From positions 1-33,463 of the forward strand of contig NZ_JYLL01000050.1 of assembly GCF_001439695.1 (NCBI RefSeq): a stretch of 33,463 nt of DNA, in the 5' to 3' direction. The stretch's first letter is position 1, and each line of letters starts with the position of its first letter. Of this stretch, positions 17,565 through 24,809 are shown in pieces. Below the pieces are notes generated by a model, which ran no database searches, had not been told where the DNA came from, and worked only from the letters and a program-made list of their open reading frames with translations. This DNA is from Pseudomonas veronii. Its GTDB lineage: Bacteria > Pseudomonadota > Gammaproteobacteria > Pseudomonadales > Pseudomonadaceae. The translations under genes were made by a program, and so were the position numbers.

Positions 17565-18752
17565 ATGAAGCGCATCTGGCGAATGGCAGGTGTTGGTTTG
17601 TTGGTGGTCAGCGTCAGCGCGCAGGTAACAGCGGACGAGCGCGATAATTCACCCGAGCGGCCGCAGGGCGGCGGGCAGCATGAACGCGGCCCTGAAGGTG
17701 GCGGGCGGCCCGAGAATAATCAGCCGCGCCCGCAGAGCCCGCCGTCACGGCCCGAGAATAATCAGCCGCGCCCGCAGAGCCCGCCGTCACGGCCCGAGAA
17801 TAATCAGCCGCGCCCGCAGAGCCCGCCGTCACGGCCCGAGAATAATCAGCCGCGCCCGCAGATCGCGCCGCCTCGGCCTGAGAACAATCAGCCACGCCCG
17901 GAGAACCCGCATTTTGATCGCGGCGGCCCGAACGGCGGCGGTCAGGGGCAAGGCCGGCCCCAGGGCAATGAGCCGGGTCGCCCGGCACCGCAGCCACAAC
18001 CGTCGAACAGCCTGCCGATCCAGGGGCGGCCCGATACGGTGCGCCAGACCCAGGAACCGCGTGAGGGTTACTACCGCGATATCCCGCGCCGCAACGACGG
18101 CAATCAACATTGGGAGGCCGGTGGCCCCGGTTCACGTCCAGGCAACGACGGCGGTTACCACAATGAGCGTCCCGGTGATAATCGCTGGCCAGGTCGCCCC
18201 GATGGGCACGGCAACGGCTGGGGCCCCGGTCCGCAGTATCGCCCAGGGTATATGGTGGATCGTTTTCCCGAGCGTAATTACCGCGTGCCTTACCGTGGCC
18301 AGGATTATTTCTTCTCCGGCGGCTACTGGTATCGCCCGCAAGGCCCGCGCTATGTAGTGGTGGCGCCGCCGTATGGCATCCGCGTGCATTACTTGCCGGA
18401 CTACGCGCGCGAAGTGTGGGTGGGCGGTGCGCTGTTCTTCCTCGCGGCGGGTGCCTATTACACCTACGAAAACAGTACCCAGCAGTACGTGGTGGTGGAA
18501 CCGCCGACCGCCGTACCGGCACCGCAGCCAGCACCCCAGGGTAACGGTTATGACGTGGTGGCCTATCCCGCCAATGGCCAGTCACCGGCGCAGGTGCAGC
18601 AGGATGGTTACGACTGTTATCGCTGGGCCGTGCAGCAAAGTGGCTTCGACCCGCAAGCGGTCACCTACGCTCCGGCCCCGGCAGTGGTGCAAGCCTACCG
18701 CCAGGCCCAGGGCAACTGCCTGAGCAGTCGCGGCTATCAGGTGCAGTACTAG
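17565..18752 (+). CDS. DUF6515-like envelope protein with Pro/Asn-rich repeats
   Basis: 395 aa from the ATG at 17565 (ribosome binding site GAGGAAG); the GTG at 17553 is less likely. A signal peptide (MKRIWRMAGVGLLVVSVSA) is followed by a low-complexity region rich in Pro, Asn, Gln, Arg and Gly (about 28-230). That region includes five 14-residue repeats of the type RPENNQPRPQSPPS. The folded part (about 235-330) has the DUF6515 look: YRVPYRGQDYFFSGGYWYRP, VVVAPPYGIRVHYLPDYA and a hydrophobic segment GALFFLAAGAYYTYE. A C-terminal domain has two cysteines (YDCYRWAVQQSGFDP and QGNCLSSRGYQ). It is probably exported; the function is unknown. It overlaps the convergent fieF stop by four bases. Confidence 0.8.
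   Translation: MKRIWRMAGVGLLVVSVSAQVTADERDNSPERPQGGGQHERGPEGGGRPENNQPRPQSPPSRPENNQPRPQSPPSRPENNQPRPQSPPSRPENNQPRPQIAPPRPENNQPRPENPHFDRGGPNGGGQGQGRPQGNEPGRPAPQPQPSNSLPIQGRPDTVRQTQEPREGYYRDIPRRNDGNQHWEAGGPGSRPGNDGGYHNERPGDNRWPGRPDGHGNGWGPGPQYRPGYMVDRFPERNYRVPYRGQDYFFSGGYWYRPQGPRYVVVAPPYGIRVHYLPDYAREVWVGGALFFLAAGAYYTYENSTQQYVVVEPPTAVPAPQPAPQGNGYDVVAYPANGQSPAQVQQDGYDCYRWAVQQSGFDPQAVTYAPAPAVVQAYRQAQGNCLSSRGYQVQY
17706..17915 (+). repeat. 42-bp in-frame tandem repeat
   Basis: Copies start at 17706, 17748, 17790, 17832 and 17874. The first three are identical or nearly so, the fourth diverges in its last third, and the fifth is degenerate. Each unit encodes 14 residues, so gain or loss of a unit keeps the reading frame. 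Confidence 0.9.
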
Positions 18753-19642
18753 GCCTGGGCGCCACTCACCACATCCAACGGGTCGGCGTGTACCAGCACT
18801 TCGGCCCGCGGGTAGGCTTTGTGAATGGCATCGGCGGCCTGGTCGCTGATGCCGTGGGCGACAGACAACGTCAATTCCCCCGGCAATTCCAGGTGCAGCT
18901 GCACAAACCAGTGGTTGCCGGAAATCCGCGTGCGCAAGTCGTGTGCGCCCAGCACGCCGGGTACGCCACGCGCCAATTCCAGCATGTGCTGGCTGACGTC
19001 CGGCGGCAGTTCTTCGTCCATCAGCACGGCAAAGCTTTCCCGGGCGATCTGGATCGCGCTCCACAGAATGTAGGCCGCGATGCCCAGGCCAAACCAGGCG
19101 TCGATCTGATGGAAGCCGAAACCGGCCAGGATCAGCGCAATCAAGATACTGCCATTGAGCAGCAGGTCCGAGCGGTAGTGCAGCGAGTCGGCGCGCACGG
19201 CGCTTGAGCCGGTTTCCCGCACCACGTGGTGTTGCAGGACCAGCAGGGCCACGGTCAGCGCCAGGGACAAGATAATCACGCCAATGCTCAGCCACGGCGC
19301 GCCCACCGGCTCGGGATGCTTGATCCGTTCGAATGCCTGCAACGCAATCAGCACCGCACTGCCGGCGATAAACAGCGCCTGCGCCATCCCGGCCAGCGAC
19401 TCGGCCTTGCCATGCCCGTAACGGTGATCGTCATCGGCCGGGCGCAGGGCGTAATGCACCGCCAGCAGATTGAGCAGCGAGGTGACACCATCGAGTAGCG
19501 AATCGGTCAACCCGGCGAGCATGCTCACCGAGCCGCTGAGCCACCAGGCGATGGCCTTGGTCACAATCAGCACAGAGGCCACGCCCACCGAGGCGCGCGT
19601 GGCCAGGCGCAAGAGCCGGGCGTGTTCGGGACTGCTGGTCAT
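18749..19642 (-). CDS. fieF: Cation diffusion facilitator (FieF/YiiP type)
   Basis: Inner-membrane metal/proton antiporter of the CDF family, 297 aa with six predicted spans. Transport-site residues Asp47 and Asp51 (TDSLLDGVTS) and His155 and Asp159 (DSLHYRSDLL) match E. coli YiiP D45/D49/H153/D157 with a +2 shift. Site B is seen in ADDDHRYGHGKAES. The C-terminal cytoplasmic ferredoxin-like domain (about 210-290) is complete. Zn2+ and Fe2+ are the usual substrates; the specificity here is inferred. The gene lies 15 bases after the lipoprotein gene, probably in one transcript. Confidence 0.92.
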   Translation of the reverse strand: MTSSPEHARLLRLATRASVGVASVLIVTKAIAWWLSGSVSMLAGLTDSLLDGVTSLLNLLAVHYALRPADDDHRYGHGKAESLAGMAQALFIAGSAVLIALQAFERIKHPEPVGAPWLSIGVIILSLALTVALLVLQHHVVRETGSSAVRADSLHYRSDLLLNGSILIALILAGFGFHQIDAWFGLGIAAYILWSAIQIARESFAVLMDEELPPDVSQHMLELARGVPGVLGAHDLRTRISGNHWFVQLHLELPGELTLSVAHGISDQAADAIHKAYPRAEVLVHADPLDVVSGAQA

Positions 19643-19657
19643 AAGCGGGTCAGATCC

Positions 19658-20077
19658 TTAGGCGGACGGTTGTAAGCCGAGGGCCGCCAGTTGTTGCACG
19701 CTGCCCTTGAACTGGATCATGCGCGGGTCGTCCAGCGGCAGCGTGCGACCGGTTTCCTGCTGGATGATGGTCTGCAGCTTGGCAGTGTCGACCTTGCCGT
19801 CGGCACCGATGGCTTGCTGCAGTTTCTCCGGGGCGACTTGTGCGGTCTTGCCCGGTTCGAAGTAGATCGCGCCGGTGGCGAAGTCGACGCCGAAGGCGAT
19901 CAGGCCAGGGATCACGTAGAACAGCAGGCCCACGGCATCGAGCACGGCAATCGTCGGGTCGATCTTGCCGTCGATCTGGCCGCGGCGATCGGGATAGAAA
20001 ATCGAACCGCAGGCCGTCAGTTGGCTCAGCAGAGTGACGGCGAGGACACCGCCGATGACACGGGAAGCGATACGCAT
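19658..20077 (-). CDS. Small lipoprotein
   Basis: 139 aa from the ATG at 20077, which has a good ribosome binding site (AGGAG). A lipoprotein signal peptide ends in the lipobox LTAC|G with Cys near residue 23. Then follow a segment starting SIFYPDRRGQIDGKIDPT, a hydrophobic stretch (VGLLFYVIPGLIAFGVDF) and a Lys/Gln-rich C-terminal half. The first half recalls YceK/YidQ-like lipoproteins, but I cannot assign a function. It is upstream of fieF on the same strand. Confidence 0.8.
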   Translation of the reverse strand: MRIASRVIGGVLAVTLLSQLTACGSIFYPDRRGQIDGKIDPTIAVLDAVGLLFYVIPGLIAFGVDFATGAIYFEPGKTAQVAPEKLQQAIGADGKVDTAKLQTIIQQETGRTLPLDDPRMIQFKGSVQQLAALGLQPSA

Positions 20078-20099
20078 GGAAAATCTCCTGTCAGTCACT

Positions 20100-20197
20100 G
20101 TAGGAGCGAGCTTGCTCGCGAAAGACGTTAACGATACCGCGTGCTGCCTGAATGTGCGTGGTGCTCTGTGATTTTTCGCGAGCAGGCTCGCGCCTAC
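20100..20197. repeat. REPIN of a second REP type
   Basis: GTAGGAGCGAGCTTGCTCGCGAAA and TTTTTCGCGAGCAGGCTCGCGCCTAC form an inverted pair around about 50 bases. This is a different REP family from the GTGGGAGGG type elsewhere in the window. It separates the lipoprotein gene from the divergent hrpB. Confidence 0.85.
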
Positions 20198-20260
20198 GGG
20201 AGACCACCACCGGTATCCGACAGTTCGCCGTTATACTCGCCGCTCTGCTTTGGAGCCAGT

Positions 20261-20689
20261 ATGAATTCGTTGCCGATCGATGATGTTTTACCCGCCCTGC
20301 GTGACGCCTTGGCGAATCGCCATGAAGCCGTGCTGGAAGCACCGCCCGGCGCCGGTAAAACCACCCGCGTACCCTTGGCCTTGTTGAATGAGCCTTGGCT
20401 GGCCGGGCAGACCATCCTGATGCTCGAACCCCGACGCCTGGCCGCGCGCGCCGCCGCCGAGCGCCTGGCCAGCGAGCTGGGGGAAAAGGTCGGTGAAACC
20501 GTCGGCTATCGCATCCGCCTCGACAGTAAAGTGGGGCCCAACACGCGCATCGAAGTGGTCACCGAAGGCATCCTCACCCGCCGCCTGCAGGACGACCCGG
20601 CGCTGGACGGCGTGGGGCTGCTGATCTTCGACGAATTCCACGTTTTGCTGAATGCACAGAAACCATTACTTTCTTGTCAAAAACTCTAA
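20261..20689 (+). pseudogene. hrpB: Resident hrpB, 5' fragment interrupted by the island
   Basis: ATP-dependent helicase HrpB (DEAH family), cut short. Codons 1-127 are normal: MNSLPIDDVLPALRDALANR, Walker A in APPGAGKTTRVPLA, LEPRRLAARAAAERLASEL, and motif II LLIFDEFH ending at His127 (codon 20639-20641). After that the reading frame enters unrelated sequence for 15 codons and stops at 20689. The break falls exactly inside the DEFH box. The remaining 700 or so codons are not in the window and should lie beyond the right edge if this is a simple insertion. The fragment keeps ATP-binding motif I but lacks all later helicase motifs, so it cannot be active. Confidence 0.92.
20636..20650. other. 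Left island/chromosome junction (attL-like)
   Basis: Similarity between the two hrpB copies ends after TTCCAC (20636-20641). From GTTTTGCTG onward the sequence matches nothing expected for hrpB. The crossover core should therefore lie in or next to the codons for Asp-Glu-Phe-His. The exact core cannot be set without the right junction. Confidence 0.7.
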
Positions 20690-20770
20690 AGCAACGCCAT
20701 CTCAGTCTGACCGCTTAATCTCCACGCTTGATCCCCCGTCGTATACTGCCTCCCTGATTTGGGAGCCTCG

Positions 20771-23287
20771 ATGATTTCACTACCTATTGACCTCGTATTG
20801 CCAGACTTACGAGAGGCCCTGGCCAACCGCCACGAAGTGATACTTGAAGCTCCTCCTGGTGCGGGCAAGACCACTCGAGTGCCCCTAGCACTACTGAACG
20901 AACCTTGGCTTGGTGATCAGAAGATCCTGATGCTCGAGCCTCGTCGATTGGCTGCTCGGGCCGCCGCCGAACGTTTGGCGAGTGAGCTGAGTGAGAAGGT
21001 TGGTGAGACTGTCGGATACCGCATTCGCCTTGAAAGCAAGGTAGGCCCTCGAACCCAGATTGAGGTGGTCACCGAAGGTATTCTGGCTCGTCGTCTCCAA
21101 GATGATCCTGCGTTGGATGGTGTGGGCGTGGTCATCTTCGATGAATATCACCTGCGTAACTTGGACTCTGACCTTGCACTAGCTCTGTGCCTGAGCGCCC
21201 GAGAACTTTTGCGCGATGAGCCTCCATTGAAGTTGCTCCTAATGTCCGCCACGTTGGAAGGTGCTCGCCTTTCCAAGGTACTGAATGATGCGCCTGTGGT
21301 CACCAGTGAAGGGCGAATGTACCCGGTCTCGACAGTTTGGGGCAGCGCCTATCAACCGGGCGAGCGTATCGATGCGCGAGTCACTGACACCTGTTTGGCT
21401 GCCATCAACGAACAGCCGGGAAGCGTTCTGGTTTTCCTTCCTGGGCAGGCAGAGATTCGGCGGGTGGCTGAGGCGCTTAAGGAGCAGTTGAGTGGTCGTC
21501 CAGAGGTTATCGTATGCCCTCTCTACGGCGACCTCGACTTGAATGCTCAGCGTGCTGCGATAAACCCAGCACCCCAAGGCTCACGGAAGATCGTACTGGC
21601 CACGAACATCGCTGAAACCAGCTTGACCATCGAAGGTGTCAGGGTGGTGGTGGACAGTGGTCTCGAGCGAGTGCCGAAATTCGATCCTCGCAGTGGAATG
21701 ACCCGGCTCGACACACAGCGTATTTCGAAGGCCAGTGCTACTCAGCGAGCAGGACGGGCAGGTCGATTGGAGCCAGGTGTCTGCTATCGCCTGTGGTCTG
21801 AATCGCAGCACGAGCAAATGGCCGGTTACAGCACCCCTGAGATCCTGCAGGCTGATCTCGCAGCCTTGGCGCTCCAGTTGGCCCGGTGGGGAATGAAGCC
21901 AGAGGAGATGACCTGGCTCGACCAACCTCCATCAGCTCCCTTCGCCCAAGCCAGAGACCTGCTGAAGCGCCTGGGCGCACTCGACGATGCTGGACAGCTC
22001 ACACCACACGGATCAGCCATGAGCGAGCTTCCAGCGCATCCACGGATCGCTCACATGCTCATTAAAGGCAACGCGATGGGGCTGGATTACCTCGCTTGCA
22101 ACATCGCTGCGCTGCTGGGTGAGAAGGATGTTTTGCGTGGTGCAGGTGCCGATCTTCACATCAGACTGAGTGCATTATCCGGCGATCAACATTCACGTCG
22201 AGGCGGTGGATCCTTCCAGCGCGTGAAGCAGTCTGCTCGGCAGTATCGATCCCTGCTACGTGGGAGAGCCGTTCACCCTGTCAGCGAGCCGGATCACCCA
22301 AGATGGGTAGGCTGCCTACTGGCATTCGCTTACCCTGACCGAGTAGGTCTCCAGAGGCGTGCGAGTGCGTCTGAGTACCGTCTCTCCAACGGGCGGGCTG
22401 CTGTGTTCTCAGAGCCTGATGCTCTCACTAAACATGAGTGGCTTGTAGTGGCCGATCTGGGTAGTCGGCAAGGGCAGCGCGAGGAGCGGATCTACCTAGC
22501 GAGCGATCTCGATCCAGCTTTGTTCGATGACGAGTTGGCTGACCTTGTAAGGTCAGTCGATGAGGTTGACTGGGACGAGAGGGAGGGGGTACTCAAGGCT
22601 GAGCGGCAACTCAAGGTGGGGCAGTTGGTACTGTCCGCAACCCCTTCGCCAAGTCTTGATGAGCAAGTTCGTTCGCTAGCCTTGGTAAATCTGGTGAGGC
22701 GCAAGGGCATCGAGCTTCTGCCTTGGAACCCTGAGTTGCGCCAATGGCAGGCGCGGGTCAATCTGCTGCGTCAGTTGGATATCCAAAATTGCCAAACAGA
22801 AAGCAAGTGGCCTGATCTCAGCGATACCAACCTTCTGGACACGCTGGAAGAATGGCTCGCACCGTACCTGGGCAAAGTCTCGAGGCTCAGCCACTTCAGC
22901 CAACTGGATCTGTCATCGATTGTCAGGAATCTTCTGCCTTGGCCGCTTCCACAGGAACTAGAGACACAGGCACCTCAGACCATCCAGGTGCCATCTGGGT
23001 CGAATATCCGAATCGACTATTCGCAGCATCCTCCGATATTAGCTGTGAGGCTGCAGGAGCTTTTTGGTCTGTCAGAAACACCTCGGATTGCCCAAGGTAA
23101 GCAGCCCCTGACGTTGCATCTTTTGTCGCCGGCGCGGAGGCCTGTACAGGTCACCCAAGATCTGGCCAATTTCTGGCGTAGCACCTACGTGGAAGTGAAG
23201 AAGGATCTTAAAGGCAGATACCCAAAGCTATTCCATAAGTTAGACCCTTGGGTTGAATCGCTTAACAACAAAAAGATTGACAGGTAG
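20771..23287 (+). CDS. hrpB: Complete, divergent ATP-dependent helicase HrpB carried by the island
   Basis: 838 aa from the ATG at 20771 (GGAG ribosome binding site). All DEAH-helicase motifs are present: APPGAGKTT (I), LEPRRLAARAAAERL (Ia), FDEYH (II), LLMSATLEG (III), ATNIAETSLTIEG (V) and TQRAGRAGR (VI). HA2-like and HrpB C-terminal regions follow, ending GRYPKLFHK plus a Lys-rich tail. Over the 127 codons shared with the resident fragment about 110 residues are identical. The stretch after motif II reads DEYHLRNLDSD rather than the family's usual DEFHERSL. The upstream TATACT and GGAG region resembles that of resident hrpB, so the gene brought its own promoter. It most likely replaces the broken gene. 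Confidence 0.93.
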   Translation: MISLPIDLVLPDLREALANRHEVILEAPPGAGKTTRVPLALLNEPWLGDQKILMLEPRRLAARAAAERLASELSEKVGETVGYRIRLESKVGPRTQIEVVTEGILARRLQDDPALDGVGVVIFDEYHLRNLDSDLALALCLSARELLRDEPPLKLLLMSATLEGARLSKVLNDAPVVTSEGRMYPVSTVWGSAYQPGERIDARVTDTCLAAINEQPGSVLVFLPGQAEIRRVAEALKEQLSGRPEVIVCPLYGDLDLNAQRAAINPAPQGSRKIVLATNIAETSLTIEGVRVVVDSGLERVPKFDPRSGMTRLDTQRISKASATQRAGRAGRLEPGVCYRLWSESQHEQMAGYSTPEILQADLAALALQLARWGMKPEEMTWLDQPPSAPFAQARDLLKRLGALDDAGQLTPHGSAMSELPAHPRIAHMLIKGNAMGLDYLACNIAALLGEKDVLRGAGADLHIRLSALSGDQHSRRGGGSFQRVKQSARQYRSLLRGRAVHPVSEPDHPRWVGCLLAFAYPDRVGLQRRASASEYRLSNGRAAVFSEPDALTKHEWLVVADLGSRQGQREERIYLASDLDPALFDDELADLVRSVDEVDWDEREGVLKAERQLKVGQLVLSATPSPSLDEQVRSLALVNLVRRKGIELLPWNPELRQWQARVNLLRQLDIQNCQTESKWPDLSDTNLLDTLEEWLAPYLGKVSRLSHFSQLDLSSIVRNLLPWPLPQELETQAPQTIQVPSGSNIRIDYSQHPPILAVRLQELFGLSETPRIAQGKQPLTLHLLSPARRPVQVTQDLANFWRSTYVEVKKDLKGRYPKLFHKLDPWVESLNNKKIDR

Positions 23288-23342
23288 CGATTGTAAACTG
23301 ACGCATAACATATAGGATTGACTGATTCATCAGGGGGGGCGA

Positions 23343-24809
23343 ATGTCCTACACCAATCCGCGTCACGAAGGTCGTCTGATTCTCATCCCGAATTTGCAGG
23401 ATGCCTTCGCTATCCTGCATGTCAGTGAAGCGCCTCGCGGCTCTATTGAGTCAGCGCTTGAGGGGGCTGAATCCAATCTGCTTTATAAATGCGATGAAGT
23501 CGGTTCAGGGAATGACCGTGCCCTGTTCAATTTCCCATTTTTGTTTAGTGCTAATGGCAACCCTTGGCACGAAGCGAACGACTACTTGCTGAGTCTCATG
23601 CGTGATAGGGCTCCTGCAAGTCGACGCACTGATGATGTTAGGCGTCGTGCCAGTAAACTGTTGGATTACCTCCTATTCTGTGAGGATAACAATCTGGATT
23701 GGCTCGACTTTTCCGGTGCCCGTCCTTCGCTTCGCCCGACTTACAAGTACTTCTATCACCTGATTAAAGAAGGCCGTCGCAGTAATCAGGTCATCAATCA
23801 ATATACCGCTGCGGTCTATCACTTTTATAAGTACGTTTCCGAGCATTGGCATTACCTCGATCTAAAGCGTGTTGATACGATCAAGCAAGTGCGGCTTATC
23901 GTGCAGAGCCCAAAAGGCGCGAAAATCATCGATGCTGAAAAGCGCAGCCAAACGCGGCGTACGCCGCCTAGTAGCTCCGTTCCTTTGGGATTCGTGCGTG
24001 AAGATGGCGAGGATCTTCGACCTCTCTCCAATCTTGAGTTAGGCGCGCTTTTGGAGGCCATTAATGAAAAGAAATGGTCAACGATTGAGCGGTTGATTCT
24101 TCTCACGTCTCTGATGACTGGAGCTCGTAAGCAAAGTGTTTTGACCATACGCTTGAAGCATTTGAAAGGATTTACAGAAGACAAACTAGTGCCGGAATGT
24201 GCCTATAAATTGCATGCCGGCCCGCGCACAGGCATTGATACGAAATTTGACAAAACTCAAGTTCTGTATGTTCCAAAGCAACTTGCTGAAGAATTGGTCA
24301 CGCTTGCACGTAGTCCGATGATGAGGAGACGGCGGGAAAAATTTCGTGCTCAATTAGAAGTCAGTCATCCCGGTCTGTTGATAGAAGAGGACGATATGTA
24401 TTTGTTTCTCTCCGATCAAGGCAATTGTTATTACATGGCTTCAAATGATCCGCGTTACGCAATTGTTAGGTCGCCACAGACAGGGCAGGTGACGGAAACA
24501 ATAAAGCGAAAATTGCAGAGTACAGCTTCTAGCCAATTTCCAAAAGATTTTACATATCACTGGCTGCGAGCGACTTTTGCCTATCAACTCTACCAGCGCC
24601 TGCAACCGTTGGTTCAAGAAGGCGTTTTGAAATTAGGGGAGGATATTGATTTTATTCAAAAACGTATGCATCACGAGTCTAGGGAAACAACTGAAAACTA
24701 TCTAAAGTTATTCAATATGACTCACGAAAAAGTCATCGCCCAAGAGGTGTGGGAGAAGAAATTGTTTAACGGTAACTACGAAGTCATGAAATTGACGGTC
24801 CAAGAATGA
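23343..24809 (+). CDS. Tyrosine recombinase 1 of the island (488 aa)
   Basis: Site-specific tyrosine recombinase. An N-terminal SAM-like DNA-binding region lies at about 75-180. The catalytic domain has Arg262 (MTGARKQSVL), His406-x-x-Arg409 (HWLRATFAYQL), His443/His444 (RMHHESRETTENY) and the nucleophile Tyr453, so it looks fully active. A strong purine-rich ribosome binding site precedes the ATG, 55 bases after the replacement hrpB. Its stop overlaps the next gene by ATGA. The three-recombinase order recalls Tn554 TnpA/TnpB/TnpC, RIT elements and the gamma-mobile-trio islands. I cannot decide among these without a search. Confidence 0.9.
   Translation: MSYTNPRHEGRLILIPNLQDAFAILHVSEAPRGSIESALEGAESNLLYKCDEVGSGNDRALFNFPFLFSANGNPWHEANDYLLSLMRDRAPASRRTDDVRRRASKLLDYLLFCEDNNLDWLDFSGARPSLRPTYKYFYHLIKEGRRSNQVINQYTAAVYHFYKYVSEHWHYLDLKRVDTIKQVRLIVQSPKGAKIIDAEKRSQTRRTPPSSSVPLGFVREDGEDLRPLSNLELGALLEAINEKKWSTIERLILLTSLMTGARKQSVLTIRLKHLKGFTEDKLVPECAYKLHAGPRTGIDTKFDKTQVLYVPKQLAEELVTLARSPMMRRRREKFRAQLEVSHPGLLIEEDDMYLFLSDQGNCYYMASNDPRYAIVRSPQTGQVTETIKRKLQSTASSQFPKDFTYHWLRATFAYQLYQRLQPLVQEGVLKLGEDIDFIQKRMHHESRETTENYLKLFNMTHEKVIAQEVWEKKLFNGNYEVMKLTVQE

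Noticed and set aside
20242..20765. Small hairpins around the ribosome binding sites of both hrpB copies (GCTC..GAGC and CTCCC..GGGAG) as a possible autoregulatory RNA
   Set aside because: With the TATACT -10 boxes at 20232 and 20742, transcription would start at or within the 5' arms, so the hairpins would not form in the mRNA.
20642..20770. Search for the recombinase core sites or matching inverted repeats in the island's left end
   Set aside because: Only a weak GTTTTG/CAAAAAC pair was seen. Without the right end no repeat can be supported.
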